In this document: positions 1 to 10,769 of the stretch, piece after piece | Layout: every line of letters starts with the position of its first letter | How positions within the stretch are numbered: position 1 is the first letter of the stretch | Assembly: GCA_001942415.1 (NCBI GenBank) | Contig: MKJX01000022.1 | Location: forward strand, 1-64,000 | DNA length: 64,000 bases | Source of the DNA: Pseudonocardia sp. CNS-139 | GTDB lineage: Bacteria; Actinomycetota; Actinomycetes; Mycobacteriales; Pseudonocardiaceae | Direction: 5' to 3' | Made by a program: the position numbers and the translations under genes | The notes under the pieces: generated by a model | Told to the model about the DNA's origin: nothing | Seen by the model: the letters and a program-made list of their open reading frames with translations, nothing else | The model's database searches: none

Positions 1-172
1 GACCGGCGGATGGCCGACCGGCGGCAGGTCCGCTAACTCCGCGGTCTCGCCGGGCAGACGGACCCCGGTCAGCGCCGGGGCTCGGCCGGCGGACGGCCGG
101 GCCGCCGTCGGCCGGGCGACCGGCGGATGGCCGACCGGCGGCAGGTCCGCTAACTCCGCGGTCTCGCCGGGC
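1..172. repeat. 117-bp direct repeat, cut by window edge
   Basis: Bases 1-55 recur exactly at 118-172, a period of 117 bp (39 codons). The repeat lies in the 3' end of the MFS gene on the minus strand. Because 117 is divisible by three, it encodes an in-frame Pro/Ala-rich repeat containing ETAELADLPPVGHPPV. Only about one and a half units are visible, so the copy number is unknown. Confidence 0.85.
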
Positions 173-1403
173 GCGGGCGCGGCCGGCCGGTTGGCCCGCT
201 GCCACGCGAGCGCGCCGACGGCCGAGAGCACCGCGCCGACGCGCCCGCCGCGGCGATGGCCGTGGCCGGGTCCCACAGGTCGGCCAGGAACCCGCCCACG
301 AGGATCGCGGCGCCCTGCGCCGCGACGATCCCGGACGCCGCCACCCCGATGGCACGGCCGCGGCTGCCGTCCGGGGTGGCCCGGACGAAGCTCGCCTGCG
401 TCTGCAGCAGGTAGGCGGTGGAGAGCGCACCCGAGAGCGCCCACAGCAGCACCGTGAGCGGCACACCCGGGTGCACCAGCGCCAGCAGCAGCGGCAGCCC
501 CGCCGCCACCGCGAGCACGCCGACCAGGCGCGCGCGGGTGTCCGCCGGGACGTAGCGGACGAAGAGCCACGCCCCCAGCACGCTGCCCAGCGGGTCGGCC
601 GCCATGAGCAGCCCGACGACGGCCGGGCCGGCGCCGAGCTGGTCGGCGTAGGGCGCCGCGAGCGCCTCCGGCACGACGTACCAGCCGACCAGCCACGCGA
701 GCGCCACGAGCGCCCGGCGCCGCGGGTCGGCGCCGATCTCGCGGAGCCCGGCGACCGCGCCGCGCAGCCCCCCGACGGCCGCGGGCCCCGGCGCGTCGCC
801 CGTGGGCTCGACGCGCGGCGGGGGCGGCCGGTTCGCCACGCCCACCCGCACGAGCACGGCCGAGAGCGCGAACGTCAGCGCGTTGCCCAGCAGCGCGACC
901 GAGGGCGTCAGCGCGGCGACCAGCAGCCCGCCCGTGGCGAACCCGACGAGCTGCGCGGACTGGCTGGTGATCTGCCGGACCGCGAGCCCGCGCTCGTACA
1001 GCTCGCCGCGCAGGATCGCCGGCAGCAGCGCGCCCTGGGCGGCGGTGTGCGGCGCGCTCAGCAGCACCACGGCCACCAGCAGCACGCACAGCGCCCAGAT
1101 CGGCATGTCCGGCACGGCCATCACCGCGACCAGCCCGGCCCGCAGCACGTCGGCGACGATCATCACCTCGCGCCGGCGGTACCGGTCGGCGAGCCCGGCC
1201 AGCAGCATCCCGCCGAGCAGCGCCGGCAGGAACGTCAGCGCGTAGGTGAAGGCGGCCCACACCGCCGACCCCGTGCGCCCGTAGACGAGCACGGCCAGCG
1301 CCACCCGGGCCAGCTGGTCCCCCGCGATCGAGAAGAGCTCAGCGGCCCACAGGACTCTGAACTCGCGGACGCGGAAGACCGCGCCCAGCCCGCTTTCCGT
1401 CAT
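1..1403 (-). CDS. MFS transporter with repetitive C-terminal tail (partial)
   Basis: Major facilitator superfamily carrier of the inner membrane, probably a drug or metabolite exporter; the substrate cannot be read. The protein starts MTESGLGAVFR at the ATG 1401-1403, preceded by a purine-rich GAGGGGGAA ribosome site, and shows about twelve hydrophobic segments. A loop motif LADRYRRREV between early helices resembles MFS motif A. One base is missing near 241: the frame restored there continues as VGAVLSAVGALAWQRANRPA and then into a Pro/Ala-rich tail built of 39-residue repeats that runs off the window. Such a repetitive cytoplasmic tail is not usual for MFS carriers. It is separated from ald by a 124-bp gap, so it is probably its own unit. 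Confidence 0.8.
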
Positions 1404-1527
1404 CGGTTGGTTCCCCCTCGACCGCACCGCTCCACGCTGCCCGTTGCACTCAGGGTAGGGAAACGTGCGCGCGCAGTCAGCAAGCCCGGCGGATCGTGCC
1501 CGGACGAGTCCGGCCGACAGCGGTCCG

Positions 1528-2659
<1,132 letters not shown>

Positions 2660-2673
2660 GCGCCGATGGTGCC

Positions 2674-3282
2674 CTACGCCGTCCCCGCCGTCATGGCCAG
2701 CAGGTCCGCCACGTGGGCGATCTCGTTGACGGTGCGCACGACGCGCCGTCCGTCGCGGGCCACGATCACGCGCGTGATGCCGGCGTAGTCCAGCGGGAAC
2801 GTCAGCGGGCGGGGCAGCCCGAGCAGGTGCGCGAGCCAGGTGTTGACCACCCCGGCGTGCGCGACGACCACCGCCGTCTCGCGCCCGCCGTGCGCGGCGG
2901 CGACGCCGTCGAACGCCGCACCGACCCGCGCGGTGAACGCGGCGACGTCCACGTGCTCGGGCAGCAGCCCGGCGAGGATGCGCGCCCACCCGGCCGGGTC
3001 GAGCCGGGCCATCTCGTGCACGGGCACGTAGTGCGCGGCGTCGGCGTCGTACTCGCGCAGGTCCGGGACGACCACGGGCTCGCGCCCGAGCGCCGCCGCC
3101 AGCGGCGCCACCGTGCCCAGCGCGCGGGCCATCGGGCTGGTGTAGAGCCCGGTGACGTCCTCCCCGGCCAGCGCCCCGACCAGCCGCGCCGCCTGCTGCT
3201 CCCCCAGCCCGGTGAGCCCCGGATCGGCCGGCGAGCCGTGGACCCGCTGGGGCAACGCATGCCGAACGAGAACAAGCTGCAA
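2674..3282 (-). CDS. histidine phosphatase family protein
   Basis: A 202-residue member of the phosphoglycerate-mutase-like superfamily, which uses a phosphohistidine intermediate. The N-terminal [11 protein letters not shown] holds the catalytic His, though the usual RHG is RHA here. The second catalytic His is in [10 protein letters not shown]. The substrate is unknown. The frame is intact. The start is TTG at 3280-3282, chosen because it follows a good GGGAGG ribosome site by five bases and begins directly at the first strand; no ATG or GTG fits better. It precedes ald by 14 bp. Confidence 0.8.
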   Translation of the reverse strand: MQLVLVRHALPQRVHGSPADPGLTGLGEQQAARLVGALAGEDVTGLYTSPMARALGTVAPLAAALGREPVVVPDLREYDADAAHYVPVHEMARLDPAGWARILAGLLPEHVDVAAFTARVGAAFDGVAAAHGGRETAVVVAHAGVVNTWLAHLLGLPRPLTFPLDYAGITRVIVARDGRRVVRTVNEIAHVADLLAMTAGTA

Positions 3283-3310
3283 CCAAACCTCCCGGTGGCG
3301 CCCCCCGACC

Positions 3311-3371
3311 GCATTGTGGAGCCAGAATGCAGTTCGGGCCGCCGAAAGACTGCGTTATGGAGCCAGAATGC
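3311..3371. repeat. 41-bp palindromic repeat, two copies
   Basis: Two copies of a 20-bp near-palindrome of the form GCRTTNTGGAGCCANAATGC lie at 3311-3330 and 3352-3371. They are separated by a 21-bp spacer that begins AGTTCGG and ends CCGAAAGACT. The same unit with the same 41-bp period recurs at 35277-35378. The array sits between the phosphatase start and the stop of the HIT gene. Confidence 0.85.
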
Positions 3372-3374
3372 GGT

Positions 3375-3806
3375 TCAGGGGGTGGGGACGTGGGCTCCGT
3401 GGCCGGCCGCGTGGAGGGCCGTTCGGAGCTTCGCCAGGTGGGCGTCCTGTTCCGCCGGGTCGACGGTCTTCGCGGCCCGGGCGAAGTCGAAGTCGGCCAT
3501 CTCCCACGCCGGGAAGACGTGCAGGTGCAGGTGCGGCACCTCGAACCCGGCGACCACGAGCCCCACCCGCGGCGCCTGCCAGGCGTCCGTCTGCGCCCGC
3601 CCGATGGCGTGCGCGACGGCCGTGAGATGCGCGAGCAGGCCGGGGTCGGCGTCGACCCAGTGGTCGACCTCCTCCCGCGGCACGACCAGCGTGTGGCCCG
3701 GGCTGAGCGGGTTGATCGAGAGGAAGCCGACGGCCCGGTCGTCCGTCCACACGAACCGGCCGGGGAGCTCGCCGTCGATGATCTTCGAGAAGACGGTACT
3801 CATCAC
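3375..3806 (-). CDS. HIT family protein
   Basis: A small (143 residue) histidine-triad nucleotide-binding protein. These hydrolyse or transfer nucleotidyl groups, typically adenosine phosphoramidates. The triad is seen as HLHLHVFP near residue 95, and the N-terminal [10 protein letters not shown] is the family pattern. The frame is intact. GTG at 3804-3806 is immediately followed by ATG at 3801-3803, and either could be the start; a TAGGGT box lies five bases upstream of the GTG, so a leaderless GTG start is plausible. It diverges from the flavoprotein gene across only 29 bp, so their promoters overlap. Confidence 0.9.
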   Translation of the reverse strand: MMSTVFSKIIDGELPGRFVWTDDRAVGFLSINPLSPGHTLVVPREEVDHWVDADPGLLAHLTAVAHAIGRAQTDAWQAPRVGLVVAGFEVPHLHLHVFPAWEMADFDFARAAKTVDPAEQDAHLAKLRTALHAAGHGAHVPTP

Positions 3807-3823
3807 GGGGAACCCTATCGGCC

Positions 3824-3829
3824 TAAGCT
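3824..3829 (+). promoter_or_regulatory. -10 box of leaderless flavoprotein gene
   Basis: TAAGCT is followed by exactly six bases and the ATG at 3836. This matches the TANNNT-N6-start arrangement seen in front of many other genes in this window. Confidence 0.6.
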
Positions 3830-3835
3830 GCCCCC

Positions 3836-4297
3836 ATGCCTCGCACGATCGCGACGAACACCAAGGTCGGGCTCGAGGAGCTGCTCGACTTCGTCCGCCC
3901 CCGCCACCACATGATCCTGCTGACGCCGCGCGCGGGCGGCGGCGTGCAGGGCTCGCCCGTCACCGCGGGCGTCGACGAGGAGGGCCGGATCGTCGTCTCG
4001 ACCTACCCGGAGCGGGCCAAGGCCGTCAACGTCGGACGGCACGGGGCGGCGTCGGTGATCGTGCTGTCCGACGACTTCGGCGGGCCGTGGGTGCAGGTCG
4101 ACGGCGACGCCGAGCTGCTCACGCTGCCGGAGGCGCTGGAGCCGCTGGTCGACTACTTCCGCTGCATCTCCGGCGAGCACCCGGACTGGGACGAGTACCG
4201 GCAGGCGATGCAGGCCCAGGGCAAGGCCCTGATCCGCATCACGCCGACCCGGTGGAGCCCCGTCGCGACCGGCGGCTTCCCCGCCCGCCTCGCCTAG
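3836..4297 (+). CDS. PPOX-class F420/FMN-dependent oxidoreductase
   Basis: A 153-residue split-barrel flavoprotein of the pyridoxamine-5'-phosphate-oxidase-like superfamily, in the actinobacterial subgroup with Rv1155-type proteins that bind F420. The first third, with MILLTPRAGGGVQGSPVTAG, corresponds to the cofactor-binding strands. The C-terminal ALIRITPTRWSPVATGGFP is typical of the subgroup. The substrate is unknown. The frame is intact and the ATG is preceded by a leaderless-type TAAGCT box. It stands alone between the divergent HIT gene and glgX. Confidence 0.85.
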   Translation: MPRTIATNTKVGLEELLDFVRPRHHMILLTPRAGGGVQGSPVTAGVDEEGRIVVSTYPERAKAVNVGRHGAASVIVLSDDFGGPWVQVDGDAELLTLPEALEPLVDYFRCISGEHPDWDEYRQAMQAQGKALIRITPTRWSPVATGGFPARLA

Positions 4298-4336
4298 GAC
4301 CCGCTCGGCCGTCCGGACCCACCGGTAGCCTCTCGC

Positions 4337-4362
4337 GAGGCGGACCGGCGTCGCTCCGCCTC
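4337..4362 (+). terminator. hairpin between flavoprotein gene and glgX
   Basis: GAGGCGGA and TCCGCCTC form a perfect 8-bp stem with a 10-nt loop, 40 bp after the preceding stop. There is no T-run. It fits a factor-independent terminator of the high-GC type. The rest of 4298-4436 holds the glgX promoter region and a strong GGAGG ribosome site before 4437. Confidence 0.5.
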
Positions 4363-4436
4363 CTGACCCGGACGAGGGGCGGGACGAGAACGCGACCGCG
4401 GCCGGACAGCGGCTCACGAACGACCGGAGGACCCTC

Positions 4437-6595
4437 ATGCGGCCGTGGCCGGGGCACGCGTATCCCCTGGGCGCCACCTACGACGGCTCGGGCACGAACT
4501 TCGCCCTCTTCTCGGAGGTCGCGGAGCAGGTGGAGCTGTGCCTCTTCGACGAGACCGGCGCGGAGACCCGCCACCCGCTCACCGAGGTGGACGGCTTCGT
4601 CTGGCACGGTTACCTGCCCAACGTCGAGCCCGGCCAGCTCTACGGCTACCGCGTCGACGGCCCGTACGACCCGGCGAGCGGGCAGCGCTGCAACCCGGCC
4701 AAGCTGCTCATCGACCCGTACGCGAAGGCGCTGAACGGGCCGGTCGAGTGGGACGAGTCGGTGTTCGGCTACCCGTTCGGCGACCCGGCGGGCCGCAACG
4801 ACGGCGACTCGGCGGCCAACGTGCCGAAGTCCGTGGTGGTCAACCCGTTCTTCGACTGGGGCTCCGACCGCGCCCCGCGCATCCCGTACCACGAGACGGT
4901 GATCTACGAGGCGCACGTGCGCGGGCTGACGGTCGCGCACCCGGACATCCCCGAGGACCTGCGCGGCACGTACACCGGGCTCGCGCACCCGCTGATGATC
5001 GAGCACTTCAAGCGGCTCGGTGTGACGGCCGTGGAGCTCATGCCCGTGCACGAGTTCCTCAACGACCACCACCTGCAGGAGAAGGGCCTCTCCAACTACT
5101 GGGGCTACAACACCATCGCCTACCTGGCCCCGCACCACGCCTACGCGATGACGTCGACGCGGCCGGGCAACCAGGTGCAGGAGTTCAAGGCGATGGTCCG
5201 CGACCTGCACGCGGCCGGCATCGAGGTGATCCTCGACGTCGTCTACAACCACACGGCCGAGGGCAACCACCTGGGCCCGACGCTCTCGATGCGCGGCATC
5301 GACAACGCCGCCTACTACCGCCTGGTGCAGGACGACCAGCGGTACTACATGGACTACACGGGCACCGGGAACTCGCTCAACGTCCGCAACCCGCACACGC
5401 TGCAGCTGATCATGGACTCGCTGCGGTACTGGGTCACCGAGATGCACGTCGACGGGTTCCGGTTCGACCTCGCGTCCACGCTCGCCCGCGAGTTCTACGA
5501 CGTCGAGCGGCTGTCGGTGTTCTTCGACCTCGTGCAGCAGGACCCGGTGATCAGCCAGGTCAAGCTCATCGCCGAGCCGTGGGACGTCGGCCCCGGTGGC
5601 TACCAGGTCGGCAACTTCCCGCCGCTGTGGTCGGAGTGGAACGGCAAGTACCGCGACACCGTGCGCGACTTCTGGCGCGGCGAGCCGGGCACCATCGGCG
5701 AGTTCGCCTCGCGGCTGACCGGCAGCTCCGACCTCTACAAGGACGACGGCCGCCGGCCGTACGCGTCGATCAACTTCGTCACCGCGCACGACGGGTTCAC
5801 GCTCGCCGACCTCGTCTCGTACAACGAGAAGCACAACGCCGCCAACGGCGAGGACGGCAACGACGGCGAGAGCTTCAACCGGTCGTGGAACTGCGGGGTG
5901 GAGGGCCCCACCGACGACGAGGCGGTGCTCGCGCTGCGGGCGCGGCAGCAGCGCAACTTCGTCACCACGCTGATGCTCTCCCAGGGCGTGCCGATGCTGC
6001 TGCACGGCGACGAGATCGGCCGCACCCAGCGCGGCAACAACAACGTCTACTGCCAGGACAACGACACGTCCTGGGTGGACTGGTCGCTCTTCCAGAAGAA
6101 CGCGGCGCTGCTGAACTTCACCTCCGGCGTCACGGCGCTGCGCCGCGACCACCCGGTGTTCCGCCGCCGCCGGTTCTTCGAGGGCCGCCCGTCCTCGCGG
6201 CGGCGCACCGCGCTGCCGGACATCGCCTGGTTCACCCCGGCCGGCGAGGAGATGGCCGAGCAGGACTGGGACTCCGGGTTCGGCAAGTGCGTCACGGTGT
6301 TCCTCAACGGCGACGGGATCACCGAGTCCGGCCCGCGCGCGAGCGCGTCACCGACGACTCGTTCCTGATCTGCCTCAACGCGCACTACGAGGACATCGAG
6401 GTGACGCTCCCGCACCCCGAGTACGGCGCCGAGTGGGCGGTGGTGGTCGACACCGCGGCCGGCGAGGTGTCGTCGATCTCCAGCGCGCCGGGGATCGTCG
6501 CGGCGGCGCCGACGCTGGTCAAGGGCGGTGCGGCGCTCCCGGTGCCGGCCCGCTCGCTGCGGGTGCTGCAGCGCACGGAGATCGCCGCGTCATGA
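4437..6595 (+). CDS. glgX: glycogen debranching protein GlgX
   Basis: Cytoplasmic GH13 isoamylase-type enzyme that removes alpha-1,6 branches from phosphorylase-limited glycogen, supplying linear malto-oligosaccharides to TreY. The N-terminal carbohydrate-binding module begins [19 protein letters not shown]. The catalytic Asp is in DGFRFDLAS, the Glu in LIAEPWDVG and the third acid in VTAHDGFTL. One G is missing near 6345 (after ITESGPRG); the second part resumes [13 protein letters not shown]. The repaired length of 719 residues is typical. The ATG follows CCGGAGGACCCTC. Its TGA overlaps the treY ATG as ATGA, indicating translational coupling. Confidence 0.96.
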
Positions 6596-8920
6596 GCGGT
6601 CCGGCCACGCCGCCGGTCCCGTCCGGGACCTACCGGCTCCAGTTCTCGAAGGACCAGACGTTCGCGGACGCGCTGGAGCTGCTGCCCTACCTCGACGCGC
6701 TCGGCACCGGGGCGCTGTACGCGTCGCCGCTCCTGGAGTCGGGCGCCGGCTCCAACCACGGCTACGACGTGGTCGACCCGACCCGCACGTCCGCCGAGCG
6801 CGGCGCCGACGAGGGCCGGAAGGCGCTGGTCACGGCCGTGCACGAGCTCGGGCTCCGGTTCGTGGTGGACATCGTGCCCAACCACGTCGGCGTGGACGTG
6901 CCGCAGGCCAACCCGTGGTGGTGGGACCTGCTCGCGCACGGCCGCGCGTCGGCGTACGCCGGGTACTTCGACGTCGACTGGGACGCCGGGCCCGTGCTGC
7001 TGCCCGTGCTCGACATGGACGTCGACAAGGCGCTCGGCGAGCTGACGCTGTCGGACGACCGCACCCGGCTGCGCTACTACGAGCGCGAGTTCCCGGTGGC
7101 GCCCGGCACCGGCGAGGGCACCCCGCAGGAGGTGCACGAGCGCCAGCACTACCGGCTCGTCGGGTGGAAGCGCGGCGCGGCCGAGCTGACCTACCGGCGG
7201 TTCTTCGACGTCTCCACGCTCGCCGCGGTGCGCGTCGAGGACCCGGAGGTGTTCGCGGCCACCCACCGCGAGATCCTGCGGTGGGTCGCGGCCGGCGAGG
7301 TGGACGGCATCCGCGTCGACCACCCGGACGGCCTGTCCGACCCGGGCGCGTACCTGCGCCGGCTGCGCGCGGCGATCGGGCCGGACCGCTGGCTGCTGGT
7401 GGAGAAGATCCTCGGCGTCGGCGAGGAGCTGCCGCCGTCGTGGCCGGTGAACGGCACGTCCGGGTACGAGGCGCTGCGCGAGCTGCAGGGCGTGTTCGTC
7501 GACCCGGCCGGGGCGGGGCTCCTCACCCAGCTCGCCGCCGAGCACACCGGGCGCAAGGAGGACGCTCACGCGGCCGAGCACGCGGCCCGCCGCGAGGTGG
7601 CGAGCACGATCCTCGCCGCCGAGGTGCGCCGGATCGCCGCCCTGGTGCCGGACGCGCCGCCCGGCGACGAGCCCACTCGCGCGGCCGTGGTGGAGCTGCT
7701 CTGCGGCTTCCCCGTGTACCGCAGCTACCTGCCGGAGGGCCGGTGGGCGCTGGACACGGCGGTCGCGGTGGCCCGCACGCACCGCCCGGACCTCACCGAC
7801 CTGCTCGCCCGGATCCACGCGGCGATGCTCGCCGAGCCGCACGGGGAGCTGGCCACGCGCGTGCAGCAGACGTCCGGGATGGTGATGGCGAAGGGCGTGG
7901 AGGACACCGCGTTCTACCGCTGGAACCGGTTCGTCGCGCTGAACGAGGTGGGCGGCGACCCGTCCCGGTTCGGGGTGTCGCCCGCCGAGCTGCACGCGGC
8001 GCTCGCCGCCCGCGAGGCCTCCTGGCCTGCGACGATGACCACGCTCTCCACGCACGACACCAAGCGCTCCGAGGACGTGCGGGCCCGGCTCGCCGTGCTC
8101 GCCGAGATCCCCGGCGAGTGGGCCGCGCGGATGCGCCGGTGGGCCGCGCGGCACCCGCTCCCCGACCGCTCGCTGGAGCTGCTGGCCTGGCAGAACCTCG
8201 TGGGCGCGTGGCCGGTGCCGGCCGAGCGGTTCGCCGCCTACCTGGGCAAGGCGTCGAAGGAGGCGAAGCTCGTCACGAGCCACGTCGACGCCGACGCCGA
8301 GGTCGACGCCGCGGTCCGGGCGTGGCCGGCCGCGGTGCTCGCCGACGCCGAGCTGGTGGCGGAGATCGAGGAGCTCGTCGCCCGGATCGCCGGGCCGGGA
8401 CGGGCCAACTCGCTCGGGCAGAAGCTGCTGCAGATCGCCGGACCCGGCGTGCCGGACGTCTACCAGGGCACGGAGCTGTTCGAGTACTCGCTCGTCGACC
8501 CGGACAACCGCCGGCCCGTGGACTGGACGGTCCGCCGCGACCTGCTGGCCCGGCTCGACGAGGGCTGGCTGCCCGACGTCGACGCGTCCGGCGCGGCGAA
8601 ACTGCTGGTCACGGCCAGTGCGCTGCGGCTGCGCCGGTTCCGGCCGGAGGTGTTCACCGGCTACCGCCCGCTGCACGCGCAGGGCCCGGCCGCCGGGCAC
8701 GCCGTCGCGTTCGCGCGGTCCGCGTCGCTCGTGGCGGTCGCCACCCGGCTGCCGGTCGGGCTCGCGGCCCGCGGCGGGTGGGGCGACACCGTGCTGCCGC
8801 TCCCGGAGCACCGCCGACTGGCACGACGTGATCACCGGCGCCGCCGTCGACGGGAGCGCGCCGCTGCTGGGCGACGTGCTGGCGCGCTACCCCGTGGCGC
8901 TGCTGGTCCGCCCGGTCTGA
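6592..8920 (+). CDS. treY: malto-oligosyltrehalose synthase
   Basis: Rearranges the reducing-end alpha-1,4 bond of a malto-oligosaccharide to alpha,alpha-1,1, giving maltooligosyltrehalose for TreZ. It is GH13, with the N-terminus GTYRLQFSKDQTFADALELL and family-specific GSNHGYDVVDP. Catalytic acids are in DGIRVDHPDGL, LLVEKILG and LSTHDTKRSEDVR. The C-terminus resumes as DWHDVITGAAV after one extra C near 8812. With that repaired the protein has 775 residues, the usual size. It starts inside the glgX stop. The gene ends at a symmetric junction with the convergent TetR gene. Confidence 0.95.
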
Positions 8921-9032
8921 GCACGCTCTCCCGACTCGCAGCCCGTCGCGCCGCCGCGCAGCCCGTCGGCGGGCTGCGACGGGTGCCGGGGGGCTGCGAC
9001 GTCGGGGACGGGCCCAGCTCGGCGTGCTCTCA
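8918..9032. terminator. mirror-symmetric junction between treY and tetR genes
   Basis: The two stop codons lie at the ends of a dyad: TGAGCACGC at 8918-8926 faces GCGTGCTC plus the stop at 9022-9032. Inside are two forward copies of CGCAGCCCGTCG (8937, 8957) and two near-copies in reverse (8967, 8987), each pair 20 bp apart. The centre is a perfect 9-bp stem with a TCGG loop at 8957-8978. It is probably a bidirectional terminator. Confidence 0.6.
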
Positions 9033-9712
9033 GCCGGGTAGGCCGGCGAGGTCGGCCATCGCGTGCATCTGGTGCTCGAAGTGCTCGGCCGGGTCGTCGA
9101 ACATCGTGGCGAGCCGGCCGAACACCTCGAACGTGACGAGCCCGAAGAGCTGCGACCACGCCGCCAGCGCGGCCAGCACCACCCCGTCCGGCGGGCGGGC
9201 CCGGCCCGGCCCGGCCGCGCCTGCTCGACGAGCCGCCGGACCTGCGCGTGCAGCGGGTCCGACGGCGGCCGCCGCTGCCCGGGCGTCCCCTCCAGCACGC
9301 CGATGAGCGCGACGACCACCCGGGACGCGGGCGGCACCGTGCCGGCCGGGGCGGCGTAGCCGGGCACCGGCGTGCCGTAGAGCAGCGCGTACTCCCCCGG
9401 GTTGGCCAGCGCCCACGCCCGCACCGCGCGGGCGATCGCCATCCACCGCCCGCGCCGGTCCGCCCGGTCCACGGCGGCGTCGGCTGCCTCGGCGGCCGCG
9501 CCGAGCTCGGCGTACGCCTCCGTGATCAGCGCGGTGAGCAGCGCGTCCCGGCTGCCGAAGTAGCGGTAGAGCGCGGACGGCACCAGGCCCACGTCCCGCG
9601 CGACGGCCCGCAACGCGAGGTCGGGGCCGTCGACGGCGAGCCGGCGGCGGGCGGCGGCGGTGATCTCGGCGACCAGCTCGGCCCGTACCCGGCTGCGCAG
9701 CGACGGCGTCAC
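9030..9712 (-). CDS. TetR family transcriptional regulator
   Basis: A repressor-type protein of about 227 residues. The helix-turn-helix covers roughly residues 15-60, with AVARDVGLVPSALYRYFGSRDALLTALI. The C-terminal part ends AEHFEHQMHAMADLAGLPG. One base is missing near 9210. The GTG at 9710-9712 is preferred to an ATG at 9728-9730 because a TACGCT box lies exactly six bases before it. It is divergent from an NAD-epimerase gene, and two copies of AGAACACC-GTKCT in the gap are likely its operators. Its ligand is unknown. Confidence 0.88.
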
Positions 9713-9718
9713 GGGCCG

Positions 9719-9805
9719 AGCGTAGAACATGCGAACGGTGCGAGAACACCGTTCTTGACGGAACTGCGGGCCCGGAGAAGACTGGCGCGAGGAGAACACC
9801 GTGCT
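9719..9805. promoter_or_regulatory. divergent promoter with two TetR operators
   Basis: TACGCT (minus strand, 9719-9724) is the -10 of the tetR gene. A perfect palindrome AGAACACCGTTCT at 9743-9755 overlaps its upstream promoter region. A variant, AGAACACCGTGCT, lies at 9793-9805 in front of the epimerase gene, exactly 50 bp away. A further inverted pair GAACGGTG/CACCGTTC spans 9733-9754. This layout fits autoregulation plus control of the divergent gene. Confidence 0.7.
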
Positions 9806-9838
9806 TGCTCCGGAGCAGCATTCGCAGGAGGTCGGAGA

Positions 9839-10762
9839 ATGTCCGCTCATGTCGTCGTGGGCGCCGGGCCGGTCGGCTCGGCCGTCACCCGGCTGCTCGC
9901 CGGCCGCGGCGAGCAGGTCCGGCTGGTCAGCCGCCGCGGCCGCGGCCCGGACGACCCGCTGGTCGAGAAGGTCGCGGCCGACGCCGCCGACCCCGCCGCG
10001 CTCGGGCGGGTCGCCGCGGGTGCGGCCACGCTCTTCGACTGCGCCTCGCCGCCCTACCACCGCTGGCCGGCCGAGTGGCCGCCGCTGGCGGCGGCCACGA
10101 TCGCCGCCGCGGAGGCGAGCGGCGCCGTGCTCGCGTCCGTCAACAACCTCTACCCGTACGGGCCGGTCACCGGCCCGATCACCGAGGACCTGCCGCTGCG
10201 CCCGGCCGGGCCCAAGGCCGCGACCCGGGCGCGCACGTGGCTCGACGCGCTCGCGGCGCACGAGGCCGGCCGCATCCGCACCGTCGAGGTGCGCGGGTCG
10301 GACTACCTCGGCGCCGGCACGATGTCGCTGCTCACCGAGCTGGTGCTGCCCCGCGTGCTGGCGGGGCGGCGGGCGAGCGTGCCCGCCGACCTCGACGCGC
10401 CGCACAGCTGGACCTACGTCGGCGACATGGCCCACACGCTCGTCGCGCTCGCCGCCGACGCACGGGCGTGGGGCCGGGCCTGGCACGCGCCGACGCCCCC
10501 ACCGCTCTCGATCCGGGCGCTCGCGACGCGGGCAGCGGAGCTGGCCGGCGCCGCGGCGCCGCGGCTGGCCACGATGCCGGCCGCGGTGCTCCGGCTGGGC
10601 GGGCTGTTCGACCCGACGGTCCGCGAGCTGCGCGAGACGCAGTACCAGTTCCGCGGCCCGTTCGTCCTCGACTCCACGGCCGTGACCAGCACGTTCGGCA
10701 TCGAGCCGACACCCACCGACACCGCCCTGGCCGAGACCACGGACGCCCTGCGCACCGCCTGA
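9839..10762 (+). CDS. NAD-dependent epimerase/dehydratase family protein
   Basis: A 307-residue atypical short-chain-dehydrogenase-fold protein. The dinucleotide motif VVGAGPVGSAVTRLL (GxGxxG) is at the N-terminus, and SVNNLYPYGP supplies the Tyr-containing strand. The reaction is unknown. Members next to a TetR gene often act on small-molecule stress substrates, but that is only inference. The ATG at 9839 follows the strong ribosome site GCAGGAGGTCGG. The frame is intact. Its TGA and the opposing stop form a short perfect palindrome TGACG-GGG-CGTCA (10760-10772). Confidence 0.8.
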   Translation: MSAHVVVGAGPVGSAVTRLLAGRGEQVRLVSRRGRGPDDPLVEKVAADAADPAALGRVAAGAATLFDCASPPYHRWPAEWPPLAAATIAAAEASGAVLASVNNLYPYGPVTGPITEDLPLRPAGPKAATRARTWLDALAAHEAGRIRTVEVRGSDYLGAGTMSLLTELVLPRVLAGRRASVPADLDAPHSWTYVGDMAHTLVALAADARAWGRAWHAPTPPPLSIRALATRAAELAGAAAPRLATMPAAVLRLGGLFDPTVRELRETQYQFRGPFVLDSTAVTSTFGIEPTPTDTALAETTDALRTA

Positions 10763-10769
10763 CGGGGCG

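Noticed and set aside
6385..8835. Very long open frames antisense to treY, glgX and other genes
   Set aside because: At 75% GC stop codons are rare in several frames. These frames have Arg/Pro/Gly-rich low-complexity translations, no ribosome sites and no family motifs.
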